Shown here piece after piece: positions 24,930-37,260 of a stretch of 64,000 nt of DNA (position 1 is the stretch's first letter; each line of letters begins with the position of its first letter). A program made the position numbers and the translations under genes. The notes under the pieces are model-generated. The model did not search any database, was not told the origin of the DNA, and saw only the letters and a program-made list of their open reading frames with translations. The stretch spans positions 2,418,001 to 2,482,000 of the forward strand of contig JBANDB010000004.1 of assembly GCA_037576215.1 (NCBI GenBank), written 5' to 3'. The stretch is from Armillaria gallica. Lineage: Eukaryota; Basidiomycota; Agaricomycetes; Agaricales; Physalacriaceae.

Positions 24930-26640
24930 TCGACGACGGGGTGTAGAGCAATTGACGATGGTAGTAAGAAGCCAAGATGTCGGTGGTTCCGACTCCGCCA
25001 TCACGACGACCCTCCTTCATGGTCATCACTTCTCTGTCTCTCTATCATCATGTTTCCCGGCTCGCAAGCCCAATAACTCCAAGAATCCGCAGAAAAATCA
25101 GGATATCCGGGCATGGTGGCGGATACAGGCAAATGGTTGTGCAGTAAAAGAAAAATCATTGGGATGGCACGACCACGACTATCATGGAGGAAGCTGCCAC
25201 AAGCGTGCCAACGATTTCTTCTCTCAAGTACTATCCATGACTTTGCTAAAGGCTAGAGTCAGTTACTGGCACTCCTTTCCATCGTTGCGATGCACAAAGG
25301 AGCCGACCGTCCCGCTAGTCCCTACCGTTGGGCGTCACCTCAACATAAAACTGCTCGACAAGCAGGATTCGTTCCGTCTACTCTGCATAGTGTAGTGGCA
25401 TCGACATGGAATTGTCGATCAAGGTCGCAAAGCTCAGAGTCAAGCTGCAAGAGAGCACCGTACTTCGTTGCTTGGGATCTTTACCGCGGCTCTCCGTGGA
25501 ATATTCTTCCGAAGACCGATGGAAAGGCTGGGAGAGCATACTGCCATGAAACGAAGGATGAGAAGTTCGCGCTTTTTCTCCGTTTCGTTCGCTATCTGAC
25601 ACATGTCAGAGGAGGATCTAGGCATAACAGGTCTCATCCGCGCGTGTTACCACAGATGGCGACCCATCGTCCGTGGTACCCTCTGCCGAGGCAAAAGATG
25701 ATCGTGAATTTGCTGAATCACGTCGGGTGGGGACATCGCATTTCTAGCACAATTTTCCTAGTAGGCTGTATTTGCACAGTACATTTTGATCTACTCTTCA
25801 TCTGCTTCAGAAGTCTAATTCCTATTGAATTCTGCATGACTTTAATAATTATGAATGTCGCAGCTTGTTGAAAGCACTGGCCAGCAGTTATAATTGCACC
25901 AGAATTCGAATACGATCTCGCGATTCGTCTTCATCTAGAAGACGCTTATGCTATGTCACGGTTTCTCAATAACGGCGACACGTACAGATGCAGGTCCTCG
26001 AGTGCCCCGATCAAATTTTGTATTAGACTTCATCATCGATCAAAATTCCCGACGGTAAAGAGACAAGTATACTCAATATCTGCTGCCATATCCTGTTGAT
26101 CACTACCTCGCAGGGTCGTACATCCTCCGAGTGTTCGACTTGGGTGACCGCTTCATTCTGCGCTTGCATTCGCTCCTGCATCGTACCCAGCCAATTCCCG
26201 GATACTGGTACAACCCATTAGCAATTAGCGAAGCTTCTGTGTTTGTTTCGTCCTACCGCGCTCGCGTATTTTCGACTCCCTCTACCTGTGTGTCGCGCAT
26301 GGTCTGTTGTCCATGTGAACTTTGCTCGTCGGTGGAGCCTATATCTGGATGATTATCCTAAAAAGACTGCCAGTGAGCTCAGATCACAACCTCAGCGTTC
26401 CTTTACGCACCCGGATATTCTCCCACAACGGCTCCAACAGACCCTCCTGCATCAGTTGTACAAATTCCACGAGCAGCCCTGGGCTCTTGAACCCAGTCTC
26501 TTCAATCCTCTCAAACTGAGGAGGGAACACCGTAGGCTCGTCGAGAAAATAAGCAATATTAAAGGCCCACGAGACCTAGTGCAGATTAGCGAAAAAGGAC
26601 CTGAAGAAGATGAAGATCGAGCACGTACAGGTTCAAGTTG
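24930..26640 (+). pseudogene. Plus-strand arm of a large segmental duplication (partner 53.1-54.9 kb)
   Basis: Both copies share, in order, a frame with RFVRYL(T/I)HVR preceded by DEK(F/Y)ALFL, a segment ending near LCRGKR, and a C-terminal-looking frame with GDRFILRLHSLLHRTQP, NEASVFVS-like sequence and a hydrophobic end. The 25.6 kb copy lacks about 70 bp present at 53.95 kb. Neither copy is open throughout, and the protein family is not recognised. Convergent with it on the minus strand is an MDDL-family fragment. Confidence 0.5.
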
Positions 26641-27190
26641 GGTCTGAACATCCGGATGCTTCCATCCCATCGATATAATGACATTGGGATCTCCACAAGT
26701 AATCTGCACGGAAAAGTCGAACTTGTCGATGGAATAGGAGAGGGGCTTGGTGGTAAGCTTGAGTTTGTTCGTCAACGTCTTATGTTCAGACGCAAGGTTG
26801 AATCCAACCATTGACAGCAGCGTATGGCAAATGGCGGTAATATGCTGTTCACGCCGGTGCAACATGTTCTGCTCTGGGAATTCTGCCTCATTCTGGAGAC
26901 GTTGCATAAACTGGAAGACATACATCGTCTTCGAGACTGCAGTATGCTATAAAATAAAGGGGATTAGAATAAATCACTCCACTGAAGGAGAGCACGTACC
27001 GTTTGCAAAGCTTCTGGCAAGTCCAGGAGACGCCCAGCGACATTCCACTGGCTGAGGCTGAGATCAGGCAAGGAAGGAAAAAATCTCCGTGTGGTCTTGA
27101 CGATATCATTGTCCACCCCAATTTCACAACAGATTCGTAACCAAAGCAAGAGCTGGTTGTCAAGAGAACTTTGTCCAGTCGCTTGGGGCC
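26452..27190 (-). pseudogene. MDDL-family gene, 5'-truncated copy
   Basis: This is a homologue of the intact three-exon ORF at 54.7-55.6 kb. Exon 1 starts abruptly at NNQ/DNQLLLWLRICCEIGVD (about 27,160). It is followed by a roughly 54 bp intron, then KTMYVFQFMQRLQNEAEF through GWKHPDVQTQLEP, an intron, and SWAFNIAYFLDEPTVFPPQF ending near LVEFVQLMQEGLLEPLW. The N-terminal 50 residues are replaced at 27,180 by an unrelated duplicated piece. The family function is unknown. Confidence 0.6.
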
Positions 27191-27470
27191 GACCCATAAG
27201 AGATAGGCGCCGTTCTCTGGGAGTTTATCTATTGTAGATGGCAGCCCTCTGAGAAAAACCCATCTTGCGTAGACGACAACGGCTCGTCCAGATAGATACT
27301 GAAGTTCACGATAACGGAGGTGATCCATTAGGTAACGACCCACAACGAGGGTGACCACCATCCTCCACGATTTTTTGGGACAGGGGGCAGTCAGAATTCT
27401 CCAAATTACACGTAGCGCTATTTTCAACAATCGTTAGGAGGAGACGCGACGAAGCTTTGAAGACAGACGC
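27180..27470 (-). repeat. Duplicated coding fragment (partner 36,905-37,260)
   Basis: A minus-strand frame with VGRYLMDHLRYRELQYLSG, VVVYARWVFLRGLPSTID and AYLLWVGPKRLDK is repeated at 36.9-37.26 kb at roughly 90% identity by eye. It is not part of the intact MDDL ORF at 55 kb. I do not recognise it. Its left edge at the word TTGTCCAG(T/C) is the same in both copies, which suggests a shared breakpoint. Confidence 0.5.
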
Positions 27471-27599
27471 AGCAGTAGAAAGACAGTAGTGATGTTGAAC
27501 AGGTCTTTCCTTGTGATGTGTCCATATTTACTCTAACAGAACCAGTGATATTTTAGCACTATACAATAAACAACATAATTGACTATCACATACCAGTTG

Positions 27600-28186
27600 G
27601 TCCTTCTCCGACATCTTCAAGTTGGTCATGATTTCTTGCTGGCACAGGCACAGGCACCAGCAGTAGCGTTTTTCACACGCACGCCGCCCGGCAACGTGAA
27701 GCCGTCGGCGTCATCGTGCCGCAACGCTTCGTTTCTTCTTACCGCGATGTTAAAATATGCATAATTACTCGAAACCGGGACTTCTGCAGTTGCGGTCATT
27801 GCCAAATGTCACCCTTTTTGATACTTCTGATGCACTTTGGGTGACCTCAGCCATCGGAGCTTGCACCACGGCAATGTATCATGACGAGCAGTTGTGATCT
27901 ATATGCAGAGTGTTTGAATTGCCTCACCGTACTAATGTCAATACTAACACCGTGTTGTTATCATCTTATCACCCCACAGGAAGCCGCCATGCACCGAACA
28001 TCTTCGCGTCATTCTTCTTTTGACCGTAGTAAAAGTATGGAGCGCCGGTACTATGATCGATATGTTTCAAGGCCCATCTGAACGATCCCCTTCGCTTATT
28101 GATGCCTGTTCCCTGCGGACGAGCTGCTCTTTATATATACAGGATGTCAACAGACGCCTCCCCCTGCTCAGTCCCAATTCTCTGAC
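27600..28186 (+). promoter_or_regulatory. Promoter of membrane-protein copy A; block conserved in all four copies
   Basis: About 600 bp upstream of each membrane-protein gene is homologous across the array (27.6, 31.7, 34.6 and 39.1 kb). It includes TTTGACCGTAGT and GGCGCCGGTACT-like words, a CCCATCT...CGATACC block and GCTGCTCTTTATATATAC. The TATA element TTATATATAC lies at 28131-28140, about 50 nt before the ATG. The distal part (27,600-27,660) encodes on the opposite strand a short conserved start, PVPVPARN, suggesting a divergent transcript. The 31.4-31.8 kb and 38.9-39.2 kb equivalents are longer. Confidence 0.6.
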
Positions 28187-29601
28187 ATGGCAGACACAGA
28201 CGGGCTCAGTGTTCTGTATCATACGATAACACTCGCTTGCCAAACCCTAGTTTACGGTGAGCATCCTCTACTCTAGCCCTTGTCGAAGGGTTGATACAAA
28301 TGTTGACACGCAGGCATGTACGCAATTATTATGCCTATCTGCTCCTATGTCATGTTGTACGTCGCTTTCTTTTACCAATAGGTTTATGGCTGATAGCCCC
28401 ATATAGGAGGAGAGGCCTTCGGAGAAAATCACATATCTTTCTGTTCGGCATGCTGGTCTTCATGTTCTCCCTTTCGACAGTCTATTGGATCATATCTTTA
28501 TATAACGACGTGAATCTCATTACCGTCCAATTTGTGCACGAAGTACCTCTGGACGATACCGGTACCACCCATGCCCTAAAGCAAGGCATGCCATTGATGA
28601 GCGCTCTCGTCCTCCTGAACGTGAGTATCTATTTCCTGTGAAGGTTTTCAATGTCCAATGTCCAACACCCCATAGTATGTGTTAACTGATGGCGTCGTCG
28701 TCTGGCGAGCTTGGGTGCTTTGTCAAGATGGTTATAGCAAAAGTTTGATTATTCCTCTCATGTTCTTATGCCTGACTTTCTGTGAGTTCCTGTTTTTCAA
28801 TGCATCAGCTGGATTTCTGTTCACGGTCAGTATGACAACAGTGTCTGTCTTAGCCACAATCGGACTGCGCGTCGCAATAACTGTTCTTAATGATACGCAG
28901 CACACCGTCATAGTGGATAAAGGAGCCCTTGTGCTGGACTATCTACAGGTAGCGAACTTGGTCCTGTCATTGTTGACCAACATTTGTTCTACTTCCGTTG
29001 TCGGAATCAAGGCATGGTCCGCCTCATCGTTGTTCCCTACAACTATAAGATCTGACCTTATATCTGTAGGCATCATAGACACTGGGTCACGTCTGAACTT
29101 CAGCTGAAGCGGAAAAAAATAACCACAGCAGAGCGAATCTTAGCTCTACTCGTTGAGTCTGGGATCATCTACTGTCTTTCTGGAGTACGTACCTGTTTGA
29201 ACGCTTTTGATATGAGCTGATGATCAGTTCCCTTAGGCAATGGTCCTGATTGCCACTGTGATTCGCCTTCCTTTTGGCACTCTCGGCGACGTGTACACTC
29301 CAGTCAACGTCCAGTTCGCAGTCTGTGTTCATTGACAATAGTTTTAGCCAGTCAAATTGACCATCTGAACCAGGGGATCTATCCCGCCATAGTTATTCTT
29401 CTTGTCACCTACCGAGGTGAATTAAACGAGACTGTCTTGTTCACGTCTCGAGGCCAAAACAATGCACCAGCGGACGTATCGAATTTGGACACCATCGAAT
29501 TTGGCGGCAACCCTCACGTTAACAGCTCGTTCAGAGAAACAGAGACCGCTGCAGACGTTACACATAATGGGACAATGATATCCCACCGTTCTCAGGCATA
29601 G
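28187..29601 (+). CDS. Multi-span membrane protein, array copy A (344 aa, 8 exons, intact)
   Basis: Exons 28187-28256, 28314-28356, 28407-28620, 28676-28781, 28842-29016, 29070-29184, 29237-29320 and 29374-29601 join in phase to 345 codons; all introns are 50-60 bp with GT...AG ends. Hydrophobic segments, in order, are IIMPICSYVML, LFGMLVFMFSLSTVYWIISL, ALVLLNYVLTDGVVVWRAW, LIIPLMFLCLTF, VANLVLSLLTNICSTSVVGI, LALLVESGIIYCLSG with AMVLIATVI, and GIYPAIVILLV. This gives about seven membrane spans with a polar cytosolic tail. The VVVWRAW and ESGIIYCLSG signatures belong to a large Agaricomycete family of unknown function that looks like 7-TM receptors. The neighbours are tandem copies B, C and D, with an MDDL tail convergent at 29.8 kb. 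The exon model is mine and needs transcript support; the membrane call is firm. Confidence 0.8.
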
Positions 29602-29812
29602 CGTGCTGGACCACGCTGACGTATGTTCTGCTTCAACCTCACTTCGCCTGCAGGTCTACCCACTTTCATTGTATTAAGTATACATACTACTATGAATAAA
29701 TTCACCAGCATGGTAAATCATTGCACGCTGCACCAACTGTGACACGCAGATCAATGTTCATGAGGAAGAGGCGATCATAACTCTCTCGGTTGAGCACTTG
29801 AAGATATACCGC

Positions 29813-31680
29813 CTATGCGACGGATATCTCTGGACTCATCAGTAGCTCTACCAAACTTGCCCTACTTCCAACCATCTGTTCGCAGTAATTGAGGAACCTA
29901 AAAAAGCCGCGTTTGAATACCCTCGGGTGAAAGGACACAAATTGAAGCAGCTTACTGATCTCGTGGCAATCCAGTCTATAAGCAACGAAAGCCCACTTCT
30001 CTTTTTTCATCTTCGCTACCCTTTCTTTTCCCATTTTCCACCTGACAGCTCCTTTTGTAATACCAAATTGATCCAGAGCCGACAGCACGTGGATTTCAGC
30101 TTTCACGGGTCCCTTTTTGTTGAATATATTTACCATCGTGTCTTGAGACATGTGCTGGATCATGTTTTCGGACGATGTACGACGTTTATAGAAGATTAGG
30201 CTGAAAACCGGATCAGTGTTTCCGAACCTTTCTGTTAGCGCAAAATCTCTGACGGAGAAGGGCGCTTCGTGTGTGCAAACATTCGTGTGACGGAGACGGA
30301 CGGATACCGGGAAAGGCAACGCCTCGTAGCCAAGCTCATTAATATTCCAAGCTCAGTGAGCCAAGGATCCAGTTTGACCCTCCGGCATTGGCCTCGTCGA
30401 GACGGTTCAGTCGGAGGGATAGGGAACTTTCCTCGGTACGGAACAACATCAGTGACCAGATTGTCCGCGAGGAGAGTATTCAGATATTCAGATATCCAAT
30501 GTTGAGGGTATCCGATGGCGGGAAGTCGCGTGAGGAGACCGAAGAATGCCACAAGATTGTTAGGGTACCGGACGCGTCATCTCTTCGGTCGGGTTAGGGG
30601 ACTCAGGTGGAAGGATATTAGTGATGAGCACTCGTGTCAGCCACACGATGAGCTCTTCACGGGTAGCAAGCGAGGACAAGGGACAATGAAGCGGTTTGGC
30701 AGCAAATTCGACAACTTTCCATGCGTTACTGGACACGACTCTGCAACCGAAGAATCGCGCGAAGTCTTTTTTGTTCAAGAGAGTCAAACGGCTTGAGTTC
30801 GACAGATGGATAATCAAAAGGGTGCTCTCTGAGTCATGCTATACTAAAGGTAAGAGAAATTCTCGATGAAAATGGCAAGTTAGAAAAATACTCTGTTATA
30901 CCCTTTTGAAAAGGGATGGATTTGGCTTCCAGGTCGACTCAATGTGCTCTATTGCCTGAAGGGAACATGAAAATCGGGCACTCATTGATCGATACGCATA
31001 CCTCTTACCTGCTTTTTCAGAGACTGCGAGGCTGATCGCGAGATACCATCCCACAGCGGGTCAAAGGCTTTGTGGCGGGTCCTCAAAATTTCAGGTGGGA
31101 CAAAGCACTGTGTAATGTTGTACTATTTCTCCTCTTTCGGATATTGTGAGGATACGCGACCTTGGGTACCGGCGGACGCTGTTTGGAGCATCATAACACG
31201 TATTACGGCCAACCACTTCCGTCGTGCTTGGACTTCAGTAGGAGCAGACATCCCCAAGTTTCCTTGCGCAAACTCGGTCACTTGGTCGTCGTCCATGTCA
31301 TCGATTGCGGCTTTGATAGCTTCCGGGTCAGAGTAAGTATTGGGGCCATTCTGTGCTTGGCAATGGTGGTATATCATTTCCCCCACGGTCCGATGAGATA
31401 ACTACGTCTCCCAGTGTTCAAGGAAGCGATGATTCCCGGAATTAAATCCGCAGTGATACGCAGCCAGCAGGGAGGCCGATAGGAGGACATTTGTAAGTCT
31501 GCCAAGAGAAGTTTGACGACATCAAGGACTCTGAAAAGTGCGTTAGTAAACGAGACGAATACTGTTGCTTTTGAAAGGAACCTATGGTGGCAGTAGGCGG
31601 GGAGAACAAAACCCATCCAGATGTAGAAGATTGTCGCTTTGATTTCCGTCTGTTCGACTTTATTAATATTCTTGCGCACG
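29813..31680 (-). pseudogene. MDDL-family gene body, copy convergent to membrane protein A
   Basis: Read from high to low coordinates: CWLRITADLIPGIIASLNTG, then NTYSDPEAIKAAIDDMDDDQ, an in-frame TAG near 31,122, AFDPLWDGISRSASQSLKKQ with a donor, then LLNKKDFARFFGC, LATREELIVWLTRV, YPNNLVAFFGLLTRLPAIGY and ISEYLNTLLADNLVTD. After that the frame slips by one base near 30,320 before PFPVSVRLRH, ALDQFGITKGAVRWKMGKER and EKWAFVAYRLDCHE. The stop and slip make it a pseudogene unless unrecognised introns cover them. This stretch is the fullest view of the C-terminal half of the family. No known domain was recognised. Confidence 0.6.
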
Positions 31681-32371
31681 GTCCTTCTCTGGCATCCTCA
31701 AGAGGCTCAAGTTGGCCATAATTTCTTGCTGGTACGGGCACTGGTACCAATAGCAACACTTTTGTCGTCCTGTGAGTTCAATGTGAAGGGAAGAGCAGAG
31801 AATAGAGATCCGCCGTGCTGAGCGCAGTGACTTGAAGGAGAGGAACAAGCGCGTAGATCATATGGCTAGATCCCGATCACGACTTCAGTGGTCACACGCA
31901 CGCTCGGCACGCTCGGCAAAGCGAAGTCGTCGGTGTCATCGCTTTGTTTCTTACCGCAATAACCACCTATAACCACTCGAAACCGGGACTCCAAGTTGCG
32001 GTTATCGCCAGATGTCACCCTTTCTGATATATCCGATTCATGTTTACCCTCAACCATCGGAGGCCATGGCATCATGATAGAAATTTTCACGAGCAGTTGG
32101 CCGCCGATCCATTGATGATTGAAGAACATTTGAATTTTAGCTCATGTTGTTATCATTGTACAGAAAGCCACAATGCACCGGACTTCCTCGCGTCATTCTG
32201 CTCTTTGACCGTAGTAGAAGTATGGAGCGCCGGTACTATAATAAACACGTTTCAAGGCCCATCTGGGCGATACCCATCCCTTGGTGACGTCTCTTTTCAT
32301 GTGGACGAGCTGCTCTCTATATATAAGGGAGTCAACAGACTCATCCCTCTTCTCAATCCCATTTATCCAAC
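31681..32371 (+). promoter_or_regulatory. Promoter region of membrane-protein copy B
   Basis: This is homologous to the copy A promoter. The TATA element CTATATATAAGG lies at about 32,318-32,328, near 45 nt before the ATG. The minus-strand PVPVPARN start is retained at about 31,715-31,740, with LLLV before it. Confidence 0.55.
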
Positions 32372-33735
32372 ATGACAGATATAGCACACGACGGGCTCAG
32401 TGTTCTGTATCATACGATAACATTGGGTTGCCAAACTCTGGTTTACGGTGAGCGTCCTCTCTTTTCTGTTTGAAGGGTTGATCTAAACCTTAACACGTCA
32501 CAGGCATGTACACAGTAATTATGCCGATCTGCTCCTACACGATGTTGTATGTCGCTTTCTTTTACCAATAAGGTTATGGCTGATAGCCCCGTATAGGAGG
32601 AGAGGCCTTCGGAGAAAATCACATATCTTCCTGTTCGGCATGCTGGTCTTCATGTTCTCCCTTTCGACGGCCTATTGGATCTTAACTCTATATAATGACG
32701 TGAATCTCATAGCCACCTCATTTTTGCATGGAGTCTCTCACGACGTTCACATGCCACTGCTAAACGCTCTTGTCCTCCTGAACGTGAGTATCTATTTTCT
32801 GTGAACAGTTTCAATGACCGTCGCCCATAGTATGTGTTAACCGATGGCGTTGTCGTTTGGCGGGCTTGGGTGATCTGTCGAAACGAATATCGTAAAAGTT
32901 TGATTCTTCCCCTCGTATTCTTATGCTTGACTTTCCGTGAGTTCTGGTTTTTTTACGGTGGTCATCATGAATTCTAATCATCGATCATGGTCACAATCGG
33001 ACTGCGCGTTGCAATAACTATTCTCAACGATACACAGCAAATCGTCATTGCGCATAGAGGCATAGATCGTGCGCTGGATGGTTTACAAGTAGCGAACTTG
33101 GTCCTGTCATTGTTGACCAACATTTTTTCTACTTCGATTATCGGAATCAAGGCTTGGTCAGCGTCATCATTGTACCTTACATTTATAAGTTCTGACCTTA
33201 TATCTGTAGGCGTCATAGACACTGGGTCACATCTGAACTTCAGCTGAAGCGGAAAAATATAACCACAGCAGAGCGAGTCTTAGCTCTACTCGCTGAATCT
33301 GGGATCATCTATTGTCTTTCTGGAGTACGTACCTGTTCAAACGCTTTTGGTATGAGCCGATGCTCAGTTTCCCTGAGTTGGTGGCTCTAATTGCCACTGT
33401 GATTAGACTTCCCGATGGCACTCTTGGCGACGTATACACTCCAGTCAACGTCCAGTTCGCGGTCCGTATTCATTGACACTCGTTTTAGCTGGCAAAATTG
33501 ATTGTTCGAACCAGGGGATCTATCCAGCCATAGTTCTTCTTCTCGTCAATCGCCAAGGTGAACTTAACGAGACTGTCATGTTCACGTCTCAAGGCCAAAA
33601 CAATGCACCGGTGGATGTATCAAATTTAGACACCATCGAATTCGGCAATAACCCTCACGTCAATAGCTCGTCTGGAGAAACAGAGGCCTTTGCGGATGTT
33701 GCACATAATGGGTCAATAATATCACATCATTCTTA
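32372..33735 (+). pseudogene. Multi-span membrane protein, array copy B (splice acceptor lost)
   Basis: Exons 1-4 follow copy A (start ATG 32372; LFGMLVFMFSLSTAYWIL; YVLTDGVVVWRAWVIC), with an in-frame deletion in the extracellular loop before MPLLNALVLLN. After the donor in CTTTCC|GTGAGTTC near 32,935, the acceptor ACAACAG that copies A, C and D use is deleted and no AG lies before VTIGLRVAITILND. Reading through instead meets TAA after HHEF. The downstream exons (LQVANLVLSLLTNIFSTSII, ESGIIYCLSG, GIYPAIVLLLV) remain open and end at the stop 33733-33735. Copy B is therefore probably non-functional or alternatively spliced. Confidence 0.7.
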
Positions 33736-35062
33736 GTTAGGATGCTGGACCACCCTGATGTTGTCAAATTGGATGGGTTCTTGACGAGCATCTTCGTATT
33801 TTTAACTGCTATCTCGATACTTGCTCCGATACGCTGCAAGCGGCGGAAAATGGAGCGCCCAAAACAATGTAGGTCCTGCGCACCAGTACATCACCTGGCC
33901 ACTGAAGCTAATCACCTGTGCTAGATTTAACCGAATGCGGAAAAAATGCCTTAAGCCTATGTCGACTTACTCAGACAACCAAGCGTTATCGTTTATGATA
34001 CAGAGACGAACATTGACGACCAGAAAGTGTCATTGTGGCGAAAGCTGATTGTCAGTGCTCATCTTCGTCGAACATTCTTAAAATCATGCAGTATACAGGT
34101 CATACTAGTAGAACTGCCTAGATCACAGCAAACTATGAATGTCGTTTCTTTACTAGTCACAGTAAGATGAATCCCAGGAGAAAAGTTCGGCAAGTCTTCC
34201 GCTGGTATAGACGATTCCCCTGCACCGCACTAAAGTATAAGGACATCAACTTTCAATATCGTTCTCCGAGAGAGGATTCTGCGGGTGCTCATTCATCATA
34301 AGAATAAGACTGAATTCAATTCGGCTTTCCAAATCGCGGCGACCAGTAGTGTTTTCGGATCTCAATGTGGGTGTGTGTTTCATTGGCGAATCTGGCGTTT
34401 GATGTGAGGTCTTCTCCAAGAAAAGATCAGATTTTATCGGAAATAACGTATACAGAGCGGAGACTCAGATAGTGCTGGTAGTGAGCTCAGGTAAGTAGGT
34501 CGCTCATTGTTTGAGTTTGAATGAGCATCATGATAGCCACGAAGCTGCCATATACATCGTGCGACGTGCCGGCGGTGCCGCAACACTTCTAATTATAACT
34601 TCCGAGTCTAACCCCAACATTGAACGTCGAATCCAGGACCCTGGGCCGTTACTACGGCTGTGATCATTGCCAAATAACATTATTTCTGACCCCTGCAATG
34701 CGTAGGCATCCTCGGCCATCGAAGCTTGTACCATGGTAACACATCATAATAGAGATCTTCACGGGCGTGATCTATTTGCAGAGCATTTTCCAAATTCATC
34801 ACGTTGAATATCATCCCACAGGAAGCCACCATGCACCGGATATCTTCTCACTCTATTCGATTCGCCTCTCTTTGATTGCATCGTAGGGAGCGAGTCAATA
34901 CTACAATCAACAAGTTTCAAGGACATACTCCATGGAATATGATGATCTCCTTCCCCTGCTGATGTCTGCTTCCTCCCAACGATTCCCGCTGCTCTTTATA
35001 TACGAGGATATCAACAGACCCGTTCCTTGCCTGTTCCCCTGCTTGATCACATTGTATCTGAC
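33736..35062. other. Intergenic; right part is the copy C promoter block
   Basis: 33,736-34,550 shows only short frames. From about 34,560 the promoter homology returns, with a TATA element TTTATATACG at 34,995-35,004, about 60 nt upstream of copy C. Confidence 0.5.
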
Positions 35063-36494
35063 ATGACAAACACAGACGGGCTCAATGTTCTGTATTATAC
35101 GATACGATTGACTTGCCAAACTTTAGTTTATGGTGAGCGCCCTCTCTTTCCTGGCTGAAGGGTGGATCTGAACCTTAGCACCCAGGCATATACGCAATTC
35201 TTATGCCGATTTGCTCCTATGTTATGTTGTGTGTCGTTTTCTTTCATCAATAGGTTTATGACTGATAATCTTGTGTATAGGAGGAGAGGTCTTCGGGGCA
35301 AATCACGAATCTTGCTGTTCTGCATGCTGGTCTTCATGTTCTCCCTTTCGACGGCGTATTGGATCCTATCTCTATATCACATCGTGCTTCTCATTACTAC
35401 CTCATCTGTGCATGGAGTCTCTCTAGATAGTATCGCTACCACCTATGGCATGCAACAGGGTACGTTCATGAACTCACTTGTCCTCTTGAACGTAAGTGCC
35501 TATTAGTAACTTAGTCTCAATATCTAACGCTCTGGAGTCTACAGTATGTGTTAACTGACGGCGTCGTTGTTTGGCGAGCTTGGGTACTCTGTCATGACGA
35601 GTATAGCAAATCTTTGATTCTTCCCCTCGTATTCTTATGCTTGACTTTCCGTGAGTTCTGGTTCTTTTACGGCGGTCGTCATAAATCTTGATCGTTGATC
35701 ATCATGGTCAACATGAAAACAGTGTCTGTTTTGGGAACAATCGGACTGCGCGCCGCAATAACTGCTATTTCCGTCAGTCAGCACATTGTTATAGCGCACA
35801 AAGGTTTAGCTCATGTGCTGGATTATTGCCAAGTAACAAACTTGGTTCTGTCGCTGTTGACCAACATCTTTTCTACTTCCATTGTCGGAATCAAGGCTTG
35901 GTCTGCTTCATACGCTGGTTCCATACTTCAATACATCTGATCTGTCTCTGCAGGCATCATAGACACTGGGTCACATGTGAACTTCAGTTGAGACGGAGAA
36001 ATATAACTACAGCAGAACGAATTTTCACTCTGCTTGTCGAGTCCGGTATCATTTACTGTCTTTCTGGAGTACGCATCCATTCGAACGATTTTGATTACAG
36101 CGGATGCTTAGTTATTCTAGATGACGGTCCTGATTGCCACTCTGATTCGACTTCCCTATGGCACTCTCGGCGACGTGTATACTCCGGTCAACATTCAGTT
36201 CGCGGTATGTTTTCATTAATACTTGTTCAAGCTGGCTAAATTGATCGTTCGAGTCAGGGGATCTATCCCACCATCGTCCTTCTTCTCGTCAGTCGCCAAG
36301 GTGCCTTAAACGAGACTGTGATCTTCACGTTTCAAGACAAAAGTAATCCCCAGGAACGCGCACCGGATGTATCGAATTTGGACACCATCAAATTTGGCGA
36401 TAACCCTCACGTTAACAGCTCGTTTGGAGGAACAGAGACCGCTGCAGACGCTGCACATAATGGGTCAATGATATCCTACCGTTCTCAGGCTTAG
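35063..36494 (+). CDS. Multi-span membrane protein, array copy C (intact by splice homology)
   Basis: The start ATG is at 35063 (MTNTDGLNVLY). The same exon pattern as copy A can be followed: a 5' exon to TTTATG|GTGAGC; an exon ending ATGTT|GTGTGT; the exon with LLFCMLVFMFSLSTAYWILS; YVLTDGVVVWRAWVLC; an acceptor GAAAACAG before TIGLRAAITAI; CQVTNLVLSLLTNIFSTSIV; ESGIIYCLSG; and GIYPTIVLLLVSRQG, ending at TAG 36492-36494. Loop residues differ markedly from copy A (SIATTYGMQQG; FQDKSNPQERAP insertion). I saw no stop or frame break in the exons, so it should encode a protein of about 345 residues. Confidence 0.75.
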
Positions 36495-36659
36495 CGTGCT
36501 GGACCACGCTGACGTATCCTCACTTCACCAACAGGTCTACCCACTTTCATTCAAATAAGTATACATACTACTATAAATAATCACTTCTATGTCCTGCCGT
36601 TAGTATTTTATTAAATTTTATGATCAAAATGCGATTCATAACGAAATCATGCTGCTACT

Positions 36660-36870
36660 TCCCACTATCTGTTCGCAACGATCGAGGAACCTAGAAAAAT
36701 CGCATTTCAGATACTTCCAAGCTACCAGAGAGGGACAAAGTGGAATACCTTACTGATCTCATGGCAGTCTAGCCGACACACCACGAAAGCCCAGTTCTCT
36801 TCTTTCATCTTTGCCACCATTTCTTTCCACGGCGGGAGAACGTATCCGCCATCTAGAATTCAGCGTCTTC
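36660..36870 (-). pseudogene. MDDL-family tail fragment convergent to copy C
   Basis: About 200 bp match the end of the MDDL genes at 29.8 and 41.4 kb (the GKERVAKMK-EKWAFVAYRLDCHE region), here frame-shifted to ERNGGKDERRELGFRG. The rest of the gene is absent, and a duplicated unrelated piece follows. Confidence 0.55.
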
Positions 36871-36904
36871 AAGAAAGTGTTGTCATCCAACTGAAAGCGC
36901 CTAC

Positions 36905-37260
36905 CAGGTATGTACAAGAGAATTTGTCCAGTTGCTTGGGGCCGACCCATAAGAGATAGGCGTCGTGCTCTGGGAGTTTGTCTATGGTAGACAGCAGCCC
37001 TCTGAGAAAAATCTATCTTGCGTAGACATCAACGGCTCGTCCAGATAGATACTGAAGTTCACGATAACGGAGGCGATCCATTAGGTAACGACCCACAACG
37101 AGGGTGACCACCATCCTCCATGATTTTTTGGGACAAGGCGCTGTCAGAATTCTCCAAATTACATGTAATGCTATTTTCAGCAATCTTTAGGAGCTCGGAG
37201 ACGCGGCGAAGCTTTGAAGACAAATGCAGTAGGAGAAATGTAGTAACGATGTTGAATGAA
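36905..37260 (-). repeat. Duplicated coding fragment (partner 27,180-27,470)
   Basis: This is the second copy of the VGRYLMDHL / LQYLSGRAV / YLLWVGPK fragment. The coding frame has local changes (for example AVDVYAR for VVVYAR), and it ends near 37,260 in a diverged tail. Confidence 0.5.
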
